Counted from the stretch's first letter, positions 35,976 to 45,849 are shown. The stretch is 64,000 nucleotides of DNA from an uncultured Planctomycetota bacterium (GCA_902796885.1 CADBQY010000112.1:1-64000), one strand, 5' to 3'. Program-made: numbers and translations. Notes: a model not told the origin generated them from the letters alone.

Positions 35976-37004
35976 TCACTGTTTCAGGAAAGGCCAGAAC
36001 CGAACGGTGGTGTCGAAACCTCCGCTGAGGAGTTCCCCCTTGTCCAGGTCAAAGTAAAGCGCGGCGATCGTGCCGGTATGCCCGTACCCGCGGGCGAATT
36101 CCGAGGCGTCTTCGAGGTTCCAGACTCGAATCGAGTTCAGACTGTCGCCGGACGCGAGGATATCGCCGCCGCAGAAACAGAGCGAGAAGGTCTTTCCGAT
36201 CGCGGCGCCAAGCGTCTGTTTCTTTTGTCCCGAGACGGCGTCCCAGACGAAGATCGTCGGGGATTCGCCACCGGCGGCGATCAGCGAGCCGTCGAGGCTG
36301 AACGTCAGGGTGAGAAGGCGGCGTCCGTCAGTCCGCAGGTCTTTCCGGTGTTTGAACGTGTCGGCGTCCCAGAGACGGACGATTCCGCTCCGCCCGGCGG
36401 CGGCCAGGGTCGCCCCGTCGGGAGAGAAGCGGATCACGGTATTTCCCGCGCCCGGCATGGCGAGGGTCGTTTTCGCTTTCCCCTGCGCGACGTCGAAGAT
36501 CGTCACCTGCGGATCGTAACCGCAGACGGCCAGGTATCGTCCGTCGGGAGAGAAGCAGATCGACTCGGCGCCGTTACCGACCTTCGAAAGGGTCTTGGTC
36601 GATTTCCATTCGCCGGTATCCCAGAGTTTGATCGAACCGTTATGGCTGAGCGTGGCGAGCGTCACCCCGTCGTTCGAAAAGGCGAGGCTCCGAATCCAGT
36701 CGTCGTCGGCGCGGAAATGCTTTAACAGCGCGCCGTTGGCCAGATCCCAGACCGCCAGATGGCAGTCGTCCCCTCCGGTCACCAGTTCGTTTTTCGCGGG
36801 AACGAACGCCATAGACGTGGTGAGCGGGTATTTGTCGACGTCTTCCCAGGTAAAACTGAGAACCCGGTTCGCCTCGACCATCGGCGCGGTGGTCGGATAT
36901 TCCGGCTCCGCCTCGGCCGGCACTCGCGATGTTAAGATCGCGAATCCCGAGATGGCGAGGGTCCGAAGGAAGTCGCCACGATTCATCTTGATTTCCGTCA
37001 TCAT
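35976..37004 (-). CDS. Exported WD40 beta-propeller protein
   Basis: The 342 residues start with an export signal (NRGDFLRTLAISGFAILTS, cut near AEA). The signal resembles a Tat signal but lacks the twin Arg. About seven WD40 blades follow, for example ELVTGGDDCHLAVWDL, TLSHNGSIKLWD and LAAAGRSGIVRLWDAD, ending LLSGGFDTTVRFWPF, enough to close a propeller. WD40 proteins are scaffolds; no enzymatic domain is attached. ATG 37004 and ATG 36986 are both possible starts. It is upstream of the large surface-protein gene in the same direction, so it may assist that protein, which is an inference. Confidence 0.88.
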   Translation of the reverse strand: MMTEIKMNRGDFLRTLAISGFAILTSRVPAEAEPEYPTTAPMVEANRVLSFTWEDVDKYPLTTSMAFVPAKNELVTGGDDCHLAVWDLANGALLKHFRADDDWIRSLAFSNDGVTLATLSHNGSIKLWDTGEWKSTKTLSKVGNGAESICFSPDGRYLAVCGYDPQVTIFDVAQGKAKTTLAMPGAGNTVIRFSPDGATLAAAGRSGIVRLWDADTFKHRKDLRTDGRRLLTLTFSLDGSLIAAGGESPTIFVWDAVSGQKKQTLGAAIGKTFSLCFCGGDILASGDSLNSIRVWNLEDASEFARGYGHTGTIAALYFDLDKGELLSGGFDTTVRFWPFLKQ

Positions 37005-37371
37005 TTTTTCGGCCGTTCTTTACGGTAAGGATGACTCCGCTCCCCGAACGGGGAAACGCGTCGGCATACGGGCGTGACGGCAGATACGCCTCCGCCGGCA
37101 CAGAATAATTCTTGTTCCATCTATCGGCAGAGATTCCGACAAATGTAAAGAGGAAATTTTGAAAAATTCATTCTTTAACGGTTTTTCCGGAAATGACGAT
37201 TCCGCCGGTTCCGCTTCGAAAGAGCGGCGCGGAAAAAGGGGAATTTTGCGAAACCGAACCGTCGGCGGCGCGTTTAATCGGTAGGTACACTATGTTATAA
37301 TGGTGAAGATTGATCCGAACCCATTACCGCGCCGCCGGGCGCGGTATCAACCGAAACCGGTATGTCGAGCA
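37005..37371. other. Divergent intergenic region before the efflux operon
   Basis: 367 bases between the WD40 gene and the adaptor gene. It contains the extended -10 candidate at 37291-37301 and a roughly 60-base leader. Apart from AT-rich sequence around 37140-37175, nothing else was recognised. Confidence 0.5.
37291..37301 (+). promoter_or_regulatory. Extended -10 promoter candidate for the MacAB-type operon
   Basis: TATGTTATAAT is identical to the element at 17201. An in-frame ATG at 37300 overlaps it and could not be translated from this promoter, which supports ATG 37372 as the adaptor start with a leader of about 64 bases. Confidence 0.55.
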
Positions 37372-39585
37372 ATGAGTGATTCGCAGCGTCGGGGCGGCGT
37401 CGCCCGCAAACTTCTCGTAACCCTCCTTCTCCTCTCCCTTCTGGGGGGCGGAGGCTGGTGGGGCTGGAAGCGTTTTTTCAGCGGCGGCGGGGCAAAGTCC
37501 AGCGTCATCTATTCGAAGGCAACCCGCGGGACGTTCGTTCACGAGATTGTCGGGAAGGGGAACGCGCAGAGCGCCAAGAACGTCGACGTGACCTGTCAGG
37601 TCGAAAGCAACGGCGGGACGACGATCATCTGGCTCGTTCCGGAAGGTGAACATGTCAAAAAGGGGGATCGGCTCGTCGTCCTCGACTCGTCGGACCTTGA
37701 AGACAAGGCGAGCACGCAGCAGATCACCTGCAACACCAACAGCGCCTCGGTCGCCTCGTCGCGCGCCTCGCTTCGGACCGCCGAGCTTTCCCTGGAGGAA
37801 TATATCGAAGGGACGTTCGAGCAGAACTGGATGACGATCGAAAACGACATCTACACCGCTCGGGAAGAACAGAAAAAAGAGGCCGATTCGGTCGCCTACA
37901 CCAAAAAACTCGTCCAGTTCGGATACACGACGACCGTCCAGCTCGAGTCGGCGCTGGTCGCCGAGCAGAAGCAGGTGAACACTTTAAAGAGCAACCTTTT
38001 AAAGCAGGCGGTTCTTCTGAAATATACCAGCGAAAAAGAGATCACGAAGCTGATGGCCGACATCGAGACCGCCCGCGCCAAACTGAGCAGCGACACCTAT
38101 TCGGCCGAAGTCGCGAAGAACCGGCTCGACCATTTTCTCCAACAGCTGGAGTACTGCGTCGTTCGCGCGCCGACCGACGGACAGGTCGTCTATGCCAACG
38201 ACGACGTCTGGCGCGAATCGGATATGATCCAGGAGGGTTCGAAGGTCTACGCCAACCACGTGATGGTACGCCTTCCCGACCCGATGGAGATGCAGGTCAA
38301 GGCGATGATCAACGAGTCGAATATCGCCAACGTCAAGGTCGGAATGAAGGCGAAGATTGTCTTCGACGCGCTCGCCTCGCAGTCGTTTGAAGGGACGGTC
38401 AGCAAAGTGAACCAGTATCCCGAGGCGCGTTGGATGTCGTCGTCGAAGGACTACGTGACGATCATCGATATCGACAACCCCTCCGATAAGATCCGTTCCG
38501 GCCTAACCGCCCAGGTTCAGATCGAGGCGCAACGGGTTCCCGACGTGCTGATGGTGCCGGTCCAATGCATTGTCGAGGTTGCCAAAAAGACCTACGTGAT
38601 CACTTATTCGGGGGGCGAATGGGGGTATAAGGAGGTGAAACTCGGTCTGTCGAACGACAAACAGGTGATCATCGAAGAGGGGCTCAGCGAGGGGGATCAG
38701 GTCGTCAGCGGCGCGCGGCAGTACAAGAGTAAAGTCCATTTTCCCGGTATGCCCGAAAAGAAAAAATCGGACGGCGAAGAGACCGATGAGGAGACCGGCG
38801 AGGCCGAAAACGGGGCGTCTCACTTCCCGCAGGGGGACGGCGGACCGGTTCCCGGCGGCGATATGCCGCAAGACGCTCCCGCCGCCGCGCCGTCCGCCGG
38901 TCCGGTTCCCGGCGGCGACTCGTCCGACGAGCCTTCCGTTGAAAAGCTGAAACAGAAAGAGAAAACAGCCGAAGAGGAGGAAGAAGACCAGGCGCTCCTC
39001 GACTACCTGGTTTCGCTGATCCGCCGGGGGGAAAGCGACGAGTTCGCTCGGCTCGAATCGCTCGTTCCCTATTTTGACATGACCGCGATGGAGGTCTGTC
39101 AGAAGGCCGACGTCGACGGCGACAAACAGATCGCCCGCGACGAAATTTCCGAGGCGCTCCCCCTCTGTCTTCCCTTCTTCGACGACTGGGACCGCTCGAA
39201 AAAAGGGGAGCTGTCCCGCACCGACCTGGTGATCGGTTTTTGCACCGCGCGGATCAAATATCAGCGGATGCAGCAAACCCTTTCCGAGGACGACGGCGAA
39301 CAGAGCGGAATGAAATTTGTCTTTAAGAAGGAACCTTCCGAAATTTTCTCGTTCCTCGACCGCAACGGCGACAACATCATCGACGCGTCCGACGCGCCGG
39401 ACGGGGAATCGGACACCTTTGCCAAACTGATCGAACGGTTCGACCTGAGCAAAGACGGCCGGATCAACGCCGACGAGTTCTCGAAAGGGATCACCCGGTT
39501 CAAGCAGGATATGGGGAAGACGACTTCGGTGAAGAGTAGTTCCAGCGCGCCGTCGGGCGGCGGTCCGCGCAGACCGCCTCGGTAA
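37372..39585 (+). CDS. MacA/HlyD-type efflux adaptor fused to an EF-hand-like C-terminal domain
   Basis: A 737-residue periplasmic adaptor anchored by an N-terminal membrane segment (LLVTLLLLSLLGGGGWWGW). Residues about 50-430 have the lipoyl/barrel halves (GTFVHEIVGKGNAQ; VRAPTDGQVVYAND) around a long coiled coil, and a membrane-proximal domain (VQIEAQRVPDVLMVPVQ). This is followed by a Pro/Gly/acidic linker with PVPGGD repeats and a domain with four EF-hand-like loops (DVDGDKQIARDE; DWDRSKKGELSRTD; DRNGDNIIDASD; DLSKDGRINADE). MacA homologues normally end near residue 400. The ABC ATPase and permease follow, so it is part of a tripartite exporter; calcium sensing or binding is inferred. Confidence 0.9.
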   Translation: MSDSQRRGGVARKLLVTLLLLSLLGGGGWWGWKRFFSGGGAKSSVIYSKATRGTFVHEIVGKGNAQSAKNVDVTCQVESNGGTTIIWLVPEGEHVKKGDRLVVLDSSDLEDKASTQQITCNTNSASVASSRASLRTAELSLEEYIEGTFEQNWMTIENDIYTAREEQKKEADSVAYTKKLVQFGYTTTVQLESALVAEQKQVNTLKSNLLKQAVLLKYTSEKEITKLMADIETARAKLSSDTYSAEVAKNRLDHFLQQLEYCVVRAPTDGQVVYANDDVWRESDMIQEGSKVYANHVMVRLPDPMEMQVKAMINESNIANVKVGMKAKIVFDALASQSFEGTVSKVNQYPEARWMSSSKDYVTIIDIDNPSDKIRSGLTAQVQIEAQRVPDVLMVPVQCIVEVAKKTYVITYSGGEWGYKEVKLGLSNDKQVIIEEGLSEGDQVVSGARQYKSKVHFPGMPEKKKSDGEETDEETGEAENGASHFPQGDGGPVPGGDMPQDAPAAAPSAGPVPGGDSSDEPSVEKLKQKEKTAEEEEEDQALLDYLVSLIRRGESDEFARLESLVPYFDMTAMEVCQKADVDGDKQIARDEISEALPLCLPFFDDWDRSKKGELSRTDLVIGFCTARIKYQRMQQTLSEDDGEQSGMKFVFKKEPSEIFSFLDRNGDNIIDASDAPDGESDTFAKLIERFDLSKDGRINADEFSKGITRFKQDMGKTTSVKSSSSAPSGGGPRRPPR

Positions 39586-39707
39586 GCGCGGTCTCCGAGC
39601 CGGCCTCGATTTGCGGCGGACGTCGCCGATCTCGGAAGGTTCGGCAAAGCGACACAGCCGGGTCGTGAAAAGACAACGATCGCGGGATATCCGGACAATC
39701 GAAGCCC

Positions 39708-40457
39708 ATGACATCAGAAACCATCCAAGACGCGGCGGCGTTCCTTTCGGGCGTGACGCGCGAATATGTTTTGAAGGGAGAGACGGTTCGCGCCCTGCGC
39801 GGAATCGACCTTTCCGTCCCGCGCGGCGATTTCGTCGCGATTATGGGAGCGTCGGGGTCGGGAAAGAGCACCCTCTTAAACCTTTTGGGATGTCTCGACC
39901 GGCCGACGGCGGGAAAGATCTTTCTGGGGAAAGACGACGTCACCCAGCTCGACGACCGCGCCCTTTCCGAAATCCGAGGGAGCCGGATCGGATTTGTCTT
40001 TCAGTCGTACAACCTGATTCAGCAGCTGACGGTGATCGAGAATATCGAGGTGCCTCTCTTCTACCAGAAGAACGTGACCTCCCGATCCCGGCATCGATGT
40101 GTCGAACTGGCCAAGATGGTCGGTCTGGGGGACCGTCTTTCCCACCGGCCGACCCAGCTTTCCGGCGGCCAGCAGCAGCGCGTGGCGATCGCCCGTTCGC
40201 TGGTGAACGATCCGTATTTTATCCTGGCCGACGAACCGACGGGGAATCTCGACTCGGTCACGACGCTCGAAATCCTCGACCTGCTCGATCGGCTCAACGA
40301 GGAAGGGCGAACGATCATTCTGGTCACCCACGAAGACGAAGTCGGCGCGCGAAGCCGGCGGATCGTCCGATTGCGGGACGGCCAGATCGAGTCGGACGAA
40401 AGGCTTCGGGAGATTCCGCCGATCCCCGACAAAACGTCCTCTCCCCCGGCGGCGTAA
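39708..40457 (+). CDS. MacB/LolD-type ABC transporter ATPase
   Basis: The 249 residues contain Walker [10 protein letters not shown], the Q-loop [13 protein letters not shown], signature [15 protein letters not shown], Walker [14 protein letters not shown], and the H-loop [11 protein letters not shown]. The LolD/MacB subgroup is indicated by the [19 protein letters not shown] stretch. It powers the adjacent permease (6 bases downstream) and works with the upstream adaptor. The ATPase and permease are separate genes, unlike E. coli MacB. The exported substrate is unknown; macrolides, peptides or lipoproteins are options. Confidence 0.94.
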   Translation: MTSETIQDAAAFLSGVTREYVLKGETVRALRGIDLSVPRGDFVAIMGASGSGKSTLLNLLGCLDRPTAGKIFLGKDDVTQLDDRALSEIRGSRIGFVFQSYNLIQQLTVIENIEVPLFYQKNVTSRSRHRCVELAKMVGLGDRLSHRPTQLSGGQQQRVAIARSLVNDPYFILADEPTGNLDSVTTLEILDLLDRLNEEGRTIILVTHEDEVGARSRRIVRLRDGQIESDERLREIPPIPDKTSSPPAA

Positions 40458-40463
40458 AAGAAG

Positions 40464-41804
40464 ATGCTTTGGTTTAGAACGTTACTCTTGGGGGTGAAAA
40501 GCCTCCTTCTGCATCCGCTCCGTTCCCTCTTAACGGTCCTTGGGATCTTTATCGGGGTCGCGAGCGTGATTTGGCTTCTGGCGATCGGCGAGGGGATCAG
40601 CCGCAAGGCGCAGGAGCAGATCGAAAGTCTCGGCGCCGACAACATCATCGTCCGTACGATCAAGCCGCCGAACGAGGTCCTCAGTCAGGGGAGCCGCGGG
40701 GGACGGGGAATGCAGATCCCCGAATTCGGTCTGACGCGCGACGATTTTTCGCGCCTGTCCGAGACGATCCCGACGATCATCCAGGCGATTCCGGTCCGCG
40801 AGGTGCGCGAGACGTTCCACAACGGAAGCCGCAAGGTCGACGGCCGCCTGGTCGGCTGTACCGCCGACTACATCGACATCACCAAACAGAACGTCTTTGA
40901 AGGGCGCTTTTTGGACGAGATGGACAACTCCAAGCTGCGTGATTTTTGCGTGTTGGCCTCGAAGACCGCCGAGCAGCTTTTCCCTTACGAAGACCCGGTC
41001 GGCCGAATGGTTCGGATCGGCGACAACTACAATTTCACGGTGATCGGGGTCATGCAGTCGCGCGCTCCGTCGGCGGCGGCGGGCGGTTCGCTCGACTCGC
41101 AGGACTTTTCTTTCGACATATACATTCCGATCAACACGTTCCGGGTACGAATCGGCGACACGGTCATCCGCCGTTTGAGCGGGTCGTTCGAGGGACAGAC
41201 GGTACAGCTGAACCAGATCACGCTGAAAGTCGACAAGGTCGAACACGTGACCGAGACCGCCGAGATCATCAAACTCGACCTGGAGGCGCACCATAAGTAC
41301 GAGGATTACGGCGTCACCGTTCCGCTGGAACTCCTGGAACAGGCGAAGACGACCCGTCTGATGTTCAACATCTTTATGGGGCTGATGGCGGGAATTTCAC
41401 TCGTCGTCGGCGGAATCGGGATCATGAACATCATGTTGGCGACCGTGACCGAACGAACGCGCGAAATCGGGATTCGCCGCGCGCTGGGCGCGAGGCGGGA
41501 AGATATTGTCCGGCAGTTCCTTATCGAGACCGTCGTGCTGTCGATCGTCGGCGGCGGGCTCGGCGTTTTGGTCGGACTCACCTGCGGTCCGGCGACGGAA
41601 TTGGTCATGTTCCTATTGAGGCATTTCAAGCCGGACGCGGTCGCGAATCTGCCGCCGATCATTCAGAACATGAAGCCGATCATCGTCTACTGGTCGATTC
41701 CGCTGGCTTTTACGATATCCCTTCTGATCGGGGTCGTCTTCGGTCTCTACCCGGCGGTTCGCGCCGCGTCGATGGACCCGATCGAAGCGCTCCGCCACGA
41801 GTAG
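40464..41804 (+). CDS. MacB-type ABC transporter permease (FtsX fold)
   Basis: The 446-residue permease has one N-terminal membrane helix ([21 protein letters not shown]), a large periplasmic MacB_PCD domain (residues about 45-280), and three C-terminal helices ([55 protein letters not shown]). The FtsX signature [19 protein letters not shown] is complete, and the final [16 protein letters not shown] is typical of MacB. The operon ends at a strong terminator 20 bases after the stop. Confidence 0.94.
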   Translation: MLWFRTLLLGVKSLLLHPLRSLLTVLGIFIGVASVIWLLAIGEGISRKAQEQIESLGADNIIVRTIKPPNEVLSQGSRGGRGMQIPEFGLTRDDFSRLSETIPTIIQAIPVREVRETFHNGSRKVDGRLVGCTADYIDITKQNVFEGRFLDEMDNSKLRDFCVLASKTAEQLFPYEDPVGRMVRIGDNYNFTVIGVMQSRAPSAAAGGSLDSQDFSFDIYIPINTFRVRIGDTVIRRLSGSFEGQTVQLNQITLKVDKVEHVTETAEIIKLDLEAHHKYEDYGVTVPLELLEQAKTTRLMFNIFMGLMAGISLVVGGIGIMNIMLATVTERTREIGIRRALGARREDIVRQFLIETVVLSIVGGGLGVLVGLTCGPATELVMFLLRHFKPDAVANLPPIIQNMKPIIVYWSIPLAFTISLLIGVVFGLYPAVRAASMDPIEALRHE

Positions 41805-41824
41805 CCGATTGCGCCGGTATATAA

Positions 41825-41853
41825 AAGAACGCCCCTAAAATAGGGGCGTTCTT
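41825..41853. terminator. Bidirectional intrinsic terminator
   Basis: AAGAACGCCCCT, loop AAAAT, AGGGGCGTTCTT: a 12-bp perfect stem between the convergent permease gene and the small minus-strand gene. The flanking T run is short, so efficiency in either direction is uncertain. Confidence 0.75.
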
Positions 41854-41873
41854 CGCGGAAGGGGGCGGCGGGA

Positions 41874-42125
41874 CTACCCCATCTTTTCGAGGAACCGCGC
41901 CAGGTAGGCGGGGTCGTCCTTTTCGAGAATCTGCGTGATTTTTGCTTCCGGCACGTTCATGTTCCGGAGCGCCTTTTCGACGCGGGTCCAGAGCGAGGCG
42001 CGTTTCTTCCCTTCGGAAAGCCAGAGCTCCGACGCCAGTTCGGTCAGCTTCTGGTACATGATCGCGTCTTTATTTTCGTAGTATCGCTTGATGATCCCTT
42101 CCTGATATCGGCTTCGTTCGGCCAT
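41874..42125 (-). CDS. Small conserved-looking helical protein downstream of ettA
   Basis: I do not recognise the family. The 83 residues start MAERSRYQEGIIKRYYENKD and are rich in charged and aromatic residues with a helical pattern; a likely helix-turn-helix-like stretch is LWTRVEKALRNMNVPEAKIT. There is no signal or membrane segment. It begins 34 bases after the ettA stop and is probably co-transcribed, so a link to translation is possible but unproven. Codon use and GC content match the neighbours, supporting a real gene. Confidence 0.75.
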   Translation of the reverse strand: MAERSRYQEGIIKRYYENKDAIMYQKLTELASELWLSEGKKRASLWTRVEKALRNMNVPEAKITQILEKDDPAYLARFLEKMG

Positions 42126-42159
42126 GATGCTCCTTCTTTCGCCTTGTTCTTAATGCGCG

Positions 42160-43842
42160 TTATGCGGGAATCTTTCGGTATTTCGAGCGGCGGCCCTTCT
42201 GCGCGTCCGCCTGGGCGGCGAGGACCACATCTTCGTAATCGGTAAAATTCCCTTCGAACCATCGGACTTTTCCCCCTCCCTCGAAAACGAGCAGGTGGGT
42301 GCAGATCCGGTCGAGGAAGAAGCGGTCGTGGCTGATCACCAGGGCGCAGCCGGGGAAATCGATGATCGCCTGTTCGAGCACGCGCATCGTGCCGACGTCC
42401 AGATCGTTCGTCGGTTCGTCGAGAAGGAGGAAATTTCCGTCCCGCTTGAGGAGTTTCGCCAGGTGAACGCGGTTTCGTTCGCCGCCGGAACATTTGCCGA
42501 CCGGCAGCTGCTGCGAGGCGCCTCGGAAATTGAACCGCGCCAGGTAGAGACGGCTGTTCATCTTCACCGGGCCGAGTTCGACCAGGTCGCGTCCTCCGGT
42601 GATCTCTTCGAAGACGGTGTTGTCGTCGTTCAGGGCGTCGCGATGCTGATCGACATAGGAGAGTTTCACCGTTTCGCCCAGCTCGAGCGTGCCGCTGTCC
42701 GGTTTTTCTTCGCCGACGATTATCCGAAAGAGGGTGGTCTTTCCGGTTCCGTTCGGGCCGATCACGCCGACCACCGCGCCGCGCGGCACGTCGAACGAGG
42801 CGTTCTGAATCAGCGGAATGAATTTTCCGCCGATTTCGAATCCTTTGCAAAGGTCGCGCACGTTCAGAACCTTTTCGCCCAGCCGGGGACCGGGAGCGAT
42901 CTGAATGACCGTATCGCTCTTATCGTCGATCTTCTGCTGAGCGGCGAGTTCTTCGTAGGAACGGACGCGCGCCTGGTTCTTCTGCTTCCGGCCGCGATGC
43001 GCCTTTTCGATCCATTCGAGCTCCCGCTTTAAGACTTTCTGACGCTGCGACTCTTTCTTTTCGGAGAGACGGAGGAGTTCGGCTTTCTGCGCCAGCCACG
43101 ACGAGTAGTTTCCTTCGAACGGCAGACCGCGGGTGTTGTCGATTTCGAGAATCCACTTGGTGACGTTGTCGAGGAAGTAACGGTCGTGCGTGACGATGAT
43201 CACCGTTCCGGGGTAATCGCGCAGGGTCGCCTCTAACCAGCGGACCGTTTCGGCGTCGAGGTGGTTCGTCGGCTCGTCGAGCAGGAGGAGATCGGGGCGT
43301 TCGAGCAGCGCTTTACAGAGCGCCACGCGGCGCCGTTCGCCGCCGGAAAGCTGACTGATGACCGCGTCGTCGGGGGGGAGGACCAGGGCGTCGGAGGCGA
43401 TGTCGATCCGCCGGTCGAGTTCCCACCCTTCGAGGTGGTCGATCTCTTCTTGGAGGCGTCCCATCTCTTCCATCAGTTTGTCGAAATTGTCGGCCTGGTC
43501 GGGATCTCCCATCAGGACCGAGATCTCGTTGAACCGGTCGATTTTTTCCTGGATCGGGGCGACCGCTTTCATCAGGTTTTCGCGCACGGTGGCCGCGAGA
43601 TCGAGTTCCGGTTCCTGCGCCACGTAGCAGACGCGCATCCCCTTGACCATCGTCACTTCGCCGTCGATGTCGGTGTCGAGCCCCGCCATGATTTTGAGGA
43701 GGGTCGATTTTCCCGCGCCGTTTTCACCGACGATCCCGATTTTGGCTCCGTAGTAGAACGCCAGGGAGATATTTTGCAGTATCACCTTTTCGCCGAAGCG
43801 TTTCGACACGCGGTTCATTTCAAAAATAAAGTGGGGCGCCAT
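42160..43842 (-). CDS. ettA: ABC-F translational throttle protein EttA
   Basis: A soluble ABC-F ATPase that binds the ribosomal E site and gates translation according to energy state. The 560 residues have two ABC domains: first with GENGAGKST, LSGGERRRVAL, LLLDEPTNHLD; second with GPNGTGKTT, CSGGERNRVHL, LLLDEPTNDLD. An arm/linker rich in Arg, Lys and Glu lies between them (WIEKAHRGRKQKNQARVRSYEEL), as in EttA. Length and linker match EttA rather than Uup or YheS. AAAGGA lies upstream of the start. Confidence 0.95.
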   Translation of the reverse strand: MAPHFIFEMNRVSKRFGEKVILQNISLAFYYGAKIGIVGENGAGKSTLLKIMAGLDTDIDGEVTMVKGMRVCYVAQEPELDLAATVRENLMKAVAPIQEKIDRFNEISVLMGDPDQADNFDKLMEEMGRLQEEIDHLEGWELDRRIDIASDALVLPPDDAVISQLSGGERRRVALCKALLERPDLLLLDEPTNHLDAETVRWLEATLRDYPGTVIIVTHDRYFLDNVTKWILEIDNTRGLPFEGNYSSWLAQKAELLRLSEKKESQRQKVLKRELEWIEKAHRGRKQKNQARVRSYEELAAQQKIDDKSDTVIQIAPGPRLGEKVLNVRDLCKGFEIGGKFIPLIQNASFDVPRGAVVGVIGPNGTGKTTLFRIIVGEEKPDSGTLELGETVKLSYVDQHRDALNDDNTVFEEITGGRDLVELGPVKMNSRLYLARFNFRGASQQLPVGKCSGGERNRVHLAKLLKRDGNFLLLDEPTNDLDVGTMRVLEQAIIDFPGCALVISHDRFFLDRICTHLLVFEGGGKVRWFEGNFTDYEDVVLAAQADAQKGRRSKYRKIPA

Positions 43843-43936
43843 CCGTTTTTCCTTTGCGAGCGGGCGTTGAAGTTGACGTTTGACGGGGAAACTCCCTATT
43901 CTTTACCATACCAGAAAAAAGACGCGCCGCAAGACC

Positions 43937-43964
43937 TTGACGGGTTCCCGAAAAGGATTAAAAT
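43937..43964 (+). promoter_or_regulatory. Sigma-70 promoter of tRNA-Gln
   Basis: TTGACG (43937-43942), a 16-base spacer and TAAAAT (43959-43964), each 5/6 to consensus, place the transcription start about 8 bases before the tRNA. Confidence 0.7.
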
Positions 43965-43978
43965 GAGTTATCTTCCCT

Positions 43979-44049
43979 TGGGGAATGGTGTAGTGGTAGC
44001 ACGAATGGCTCTGAACCATTTAGTAGGGGTTCGAATCCCTTTTCCCCAA
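43979..44049 (+). tRNA. tRNA-Gln (anticodon CUG)
   Basis: The acceptor stem TGGGGAA (43979-43985) pairs with TTCCCCA (44042-44048), followed by discriminator A. The anticodon arm AATGG-CTCTGAA-CCATT gives anticodon CTG, and the T arm contains GGTTCGAATCC. The 71-base gene does not encode the 3' CCA, so it depends on the CCA-adding enzyme. A promoter lies upstream and a terminator directly downstream, so it is transcribed alone. Confidence 0.95.
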
Positions 44050-44054
44050 CTTTC

Positions 44055-44081
44055 GGCACAGCGCGAGCTGTGCCTTTTTTT
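44055..44081 (+). terminator. Intrinsic terminator of tRNA-Gln
   Basis: GGCACAGC, tetraloop GCGA, GCTGTGCC, then seven T: an 8-bp perfect stem 5 bases beyond the tRNA. Confidence 0.9.
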
Positions 44082-44099
44082 ATGCCCGGCCCGGGCGCA

Positions 44100-44131
44100 A
44101 AAAAAAAGGGGGAACGGATCCCCCTTTTTTT
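44100..44131 (-). terminator. Intrinsic terminator of pyrG
   Basis: An A-run plus GGGGG pairs with CCCCC plus a T-run around the loop AACGGAT. On the minus strand it gives a GC stem followed by T, about 40 bases after the pyrG stop. It could also act on the plus strand. Confidence 0.75.
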
Positions 44132-44172
44132 AAAATGAACACGGACAGCGAATCGTCGCCTCCCGCCGCGGT

Positions 44173-45765
44173 CTAGGCGCGATGCTTGACGGCGGCGGCG
44201 ACGAAATCGGCGAAGAGCGGGTGCGGTTTCGTCGGCTGCGACTTGAACTCCGGGTGATACGCCACGGCGACGAACCACGGATGGTTCGGCAGTTCCATTA
44301 CTTCGAGATGGTTGCCGGTTTCTGTTTTGCCCGAAAGGACAGCGCCCCCTTCTTCGAATTTCGCCTGATATTCGAAATCGAACTCATACCGATGGCGATG
44401 GCGCTCTTCGACCGACTCCGCCCCGTAGATTTGCGCGACTTTCGAGCCCGGGGCGAGTTTCACCTTGCGGCTGCCGCGGCGAACGCCGTCTTCGGGGTCT
44501 TTGTCGTCTTGCAGGAGGCAGAAGATCGGATCCTCGCAAGTGCGGTCGTACTCGGTCGAATCGGCGCCGGCCATTCCCAGCACGTTCCGGCCGAATTCGA
44601 TCATCGCGCTTTGGATCCCGAGCGCGACGCCGAAGAACGGAATCCCCTTTTCGCGGGCGATCTGAACCGCCTCGACCGTTCCTTTCACCGTCCGTTCGCC
44701 GAACCCGCCGGGAACGATGATCCCGTCGACGTTTTCGAGGATCTGGCGCGTTTCCTGACGCGTGACGTTTTCGCTGTCGATTCGGCGGATCCGCACCTGG
44801 GTACGGTTCGCTCCGCCGGCGTGGTCGAGCGCTTCGTAGACCGACTTGTAGGCGTCTTTATGGTCGGCGTATCGGCCGACGACGGCGATCGTGATTTCCT
44901 GTTCCGGATTGTGCATCCGGTCGAGCATTTCGCGCCAGGCGGTCAGATTCGGCTCGGCGGCTTTCAGCCCCAAGAGGTTGACGATCGTCTCGTCCATTTT
45001 ATTGGCGTGGAGCGCCATCGGGACTTCGTAAATCGAGAAATCGGCGTCCCGCTCTTCCACGACGCAATTCGCCGGAACGTTGCAGAAAAGAGCGATTTTC
45101 GCGCGTTCTTCTTCCGGAATCGGCTGTTCGGTACGGCAGACGATCATATCGGGCTGAATTCCGATCGACAGGAGCCGGCCGACGCTGTGCTGCGTCGGTT
45201 TGGTTTTAAGTTCCCGCGCGGCTTTCAGATAGGGGATCAGGGTCAGGTGAATAAAGAGGCAGTTTTGTTTGCCGATATCGTTGGCGAACTGGCGGATAGC
45301 TTCCATGTGGGGGAGCGACTCCATATCGCCGACCGTCCCGCCGATTTCGGTGATCACCACGTCGACGTCGTCCCGATCGAGGTAGGCGATTTTTTCTTTG
45401 ATGATGCTCGTCACGTGCGGAATGACCTGAATGGTCGCGCCCTTGTATTCGCCGGCGCGTTCTTTTTCGCCCATTTCCTGATAGAGAAGGCCGGTCGTCC
45501 AGCTGCTGTGGCGGGTCAGGCGGTCGCTGGTAAACCGTTCGTAGTGCCCCAGATCGAGATCCGTCTCGCTTCCGTCGTCGAGGACGTAGACTTCGCCGTG
45601 CTGGAACGGGCTGAGGATTCCGGGAAGAATATTCAGATAAGGATCAAGTTTCTGCATGCGGACGCGGAGTCCCCGGCTTTCGAGGAGCATTCCGATCGAC
45701 GCGCAGGTTAAACCCTTTCCGAGCGAACTGACAACGCCGCCGGTTACAAAGATATGTTTCGTCAT
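44173..45765 (-). CDS. pyrG: CTP synthase with Cys-to-Ala substitution at the glutaminase nucleophile
   Basis: Converts UTP to CTP with ATP and ammonia, normally released from glutamine by its own C-terminal amidotransferase domain. The 530 residues include the synthetase P-loop ([12 protein letters not shown]), [19 protein letters not shown] and the full amidotransferase domain with [11 protein letters not shown]. The nucleophile motif that normally reads GICLGMQ is GVALGIQ, with Ala381 (codon GCG at 44623-44625) in place of Cys; the partner His-Pro-Glu (AYHPEF) is retained. Glutamine hydrolysis should be blocked, leaving ammonia-dependent synthesis or an outside ammonia donor. Everything else looks intact, so it is not a decayed gene. 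Confidence 0.95.
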   Translation of the reverse strand: MTKHIFVTGGVVSSLGKGLTCASIGMLLESRGLRVRMQKLDPYLNILPGILSPFQHGEVYVLDDGSETDLDLGHYERFTSDRLTRHSSWTTGLLYQEMGEKERAGEYKGATIQVIPHVTSIIKEKIAYLDRDDVDVVITEIGGTVGDMESLPHMEAIRQFANDIGKQNCLFIHLTLIPYLKAARELKTKPTQHSVGRLLSIGIQPDMIVCRTEQPIPEEERAKIALFCNVPANCVVEERDADFSIYEVPMALHANKMDETIVNLLGLKAAEPNLTAWREMLDRMHNPEQEITIAVVGRYADHKDAYKSVYEALDHAGGANRTQVRIRRIDSENVTRQETRQILENVDGIIVPGGFGERTVKGTVEAVQIAREKGIPFFGVALGIQSAMIEFGRNVLGMAGADSTEYDRTCEDPIFCLLQDDKDPEDGVRRGSRKVKLAPGSKVAQIYGAESVEERHRHRYEFDFEYQAKFEEGGAVLSGKTETGNHLEVMELPNHPWFVAVAYHPEFKSQPTKPHPLFADFVAAAVKHRA

Positions 45766-45849
45766 TATGATATACGGTCCTTTCTAAAACGTTCCGCGTA
45801 AATAATCTTCTCCGTCGCGACTCATATTCACGAAACGACGAGCGTTTAC

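Noticed and set aside
37300-37371. N-terminal extension of the efflux adaptor from ATG 37300
   Set aside because: This ATG overlaps the predicted -10 box and the extra residues are Arg/Pro-rich without family similarity; ATG 37372 puts the membrane anchor near the N-terminus.
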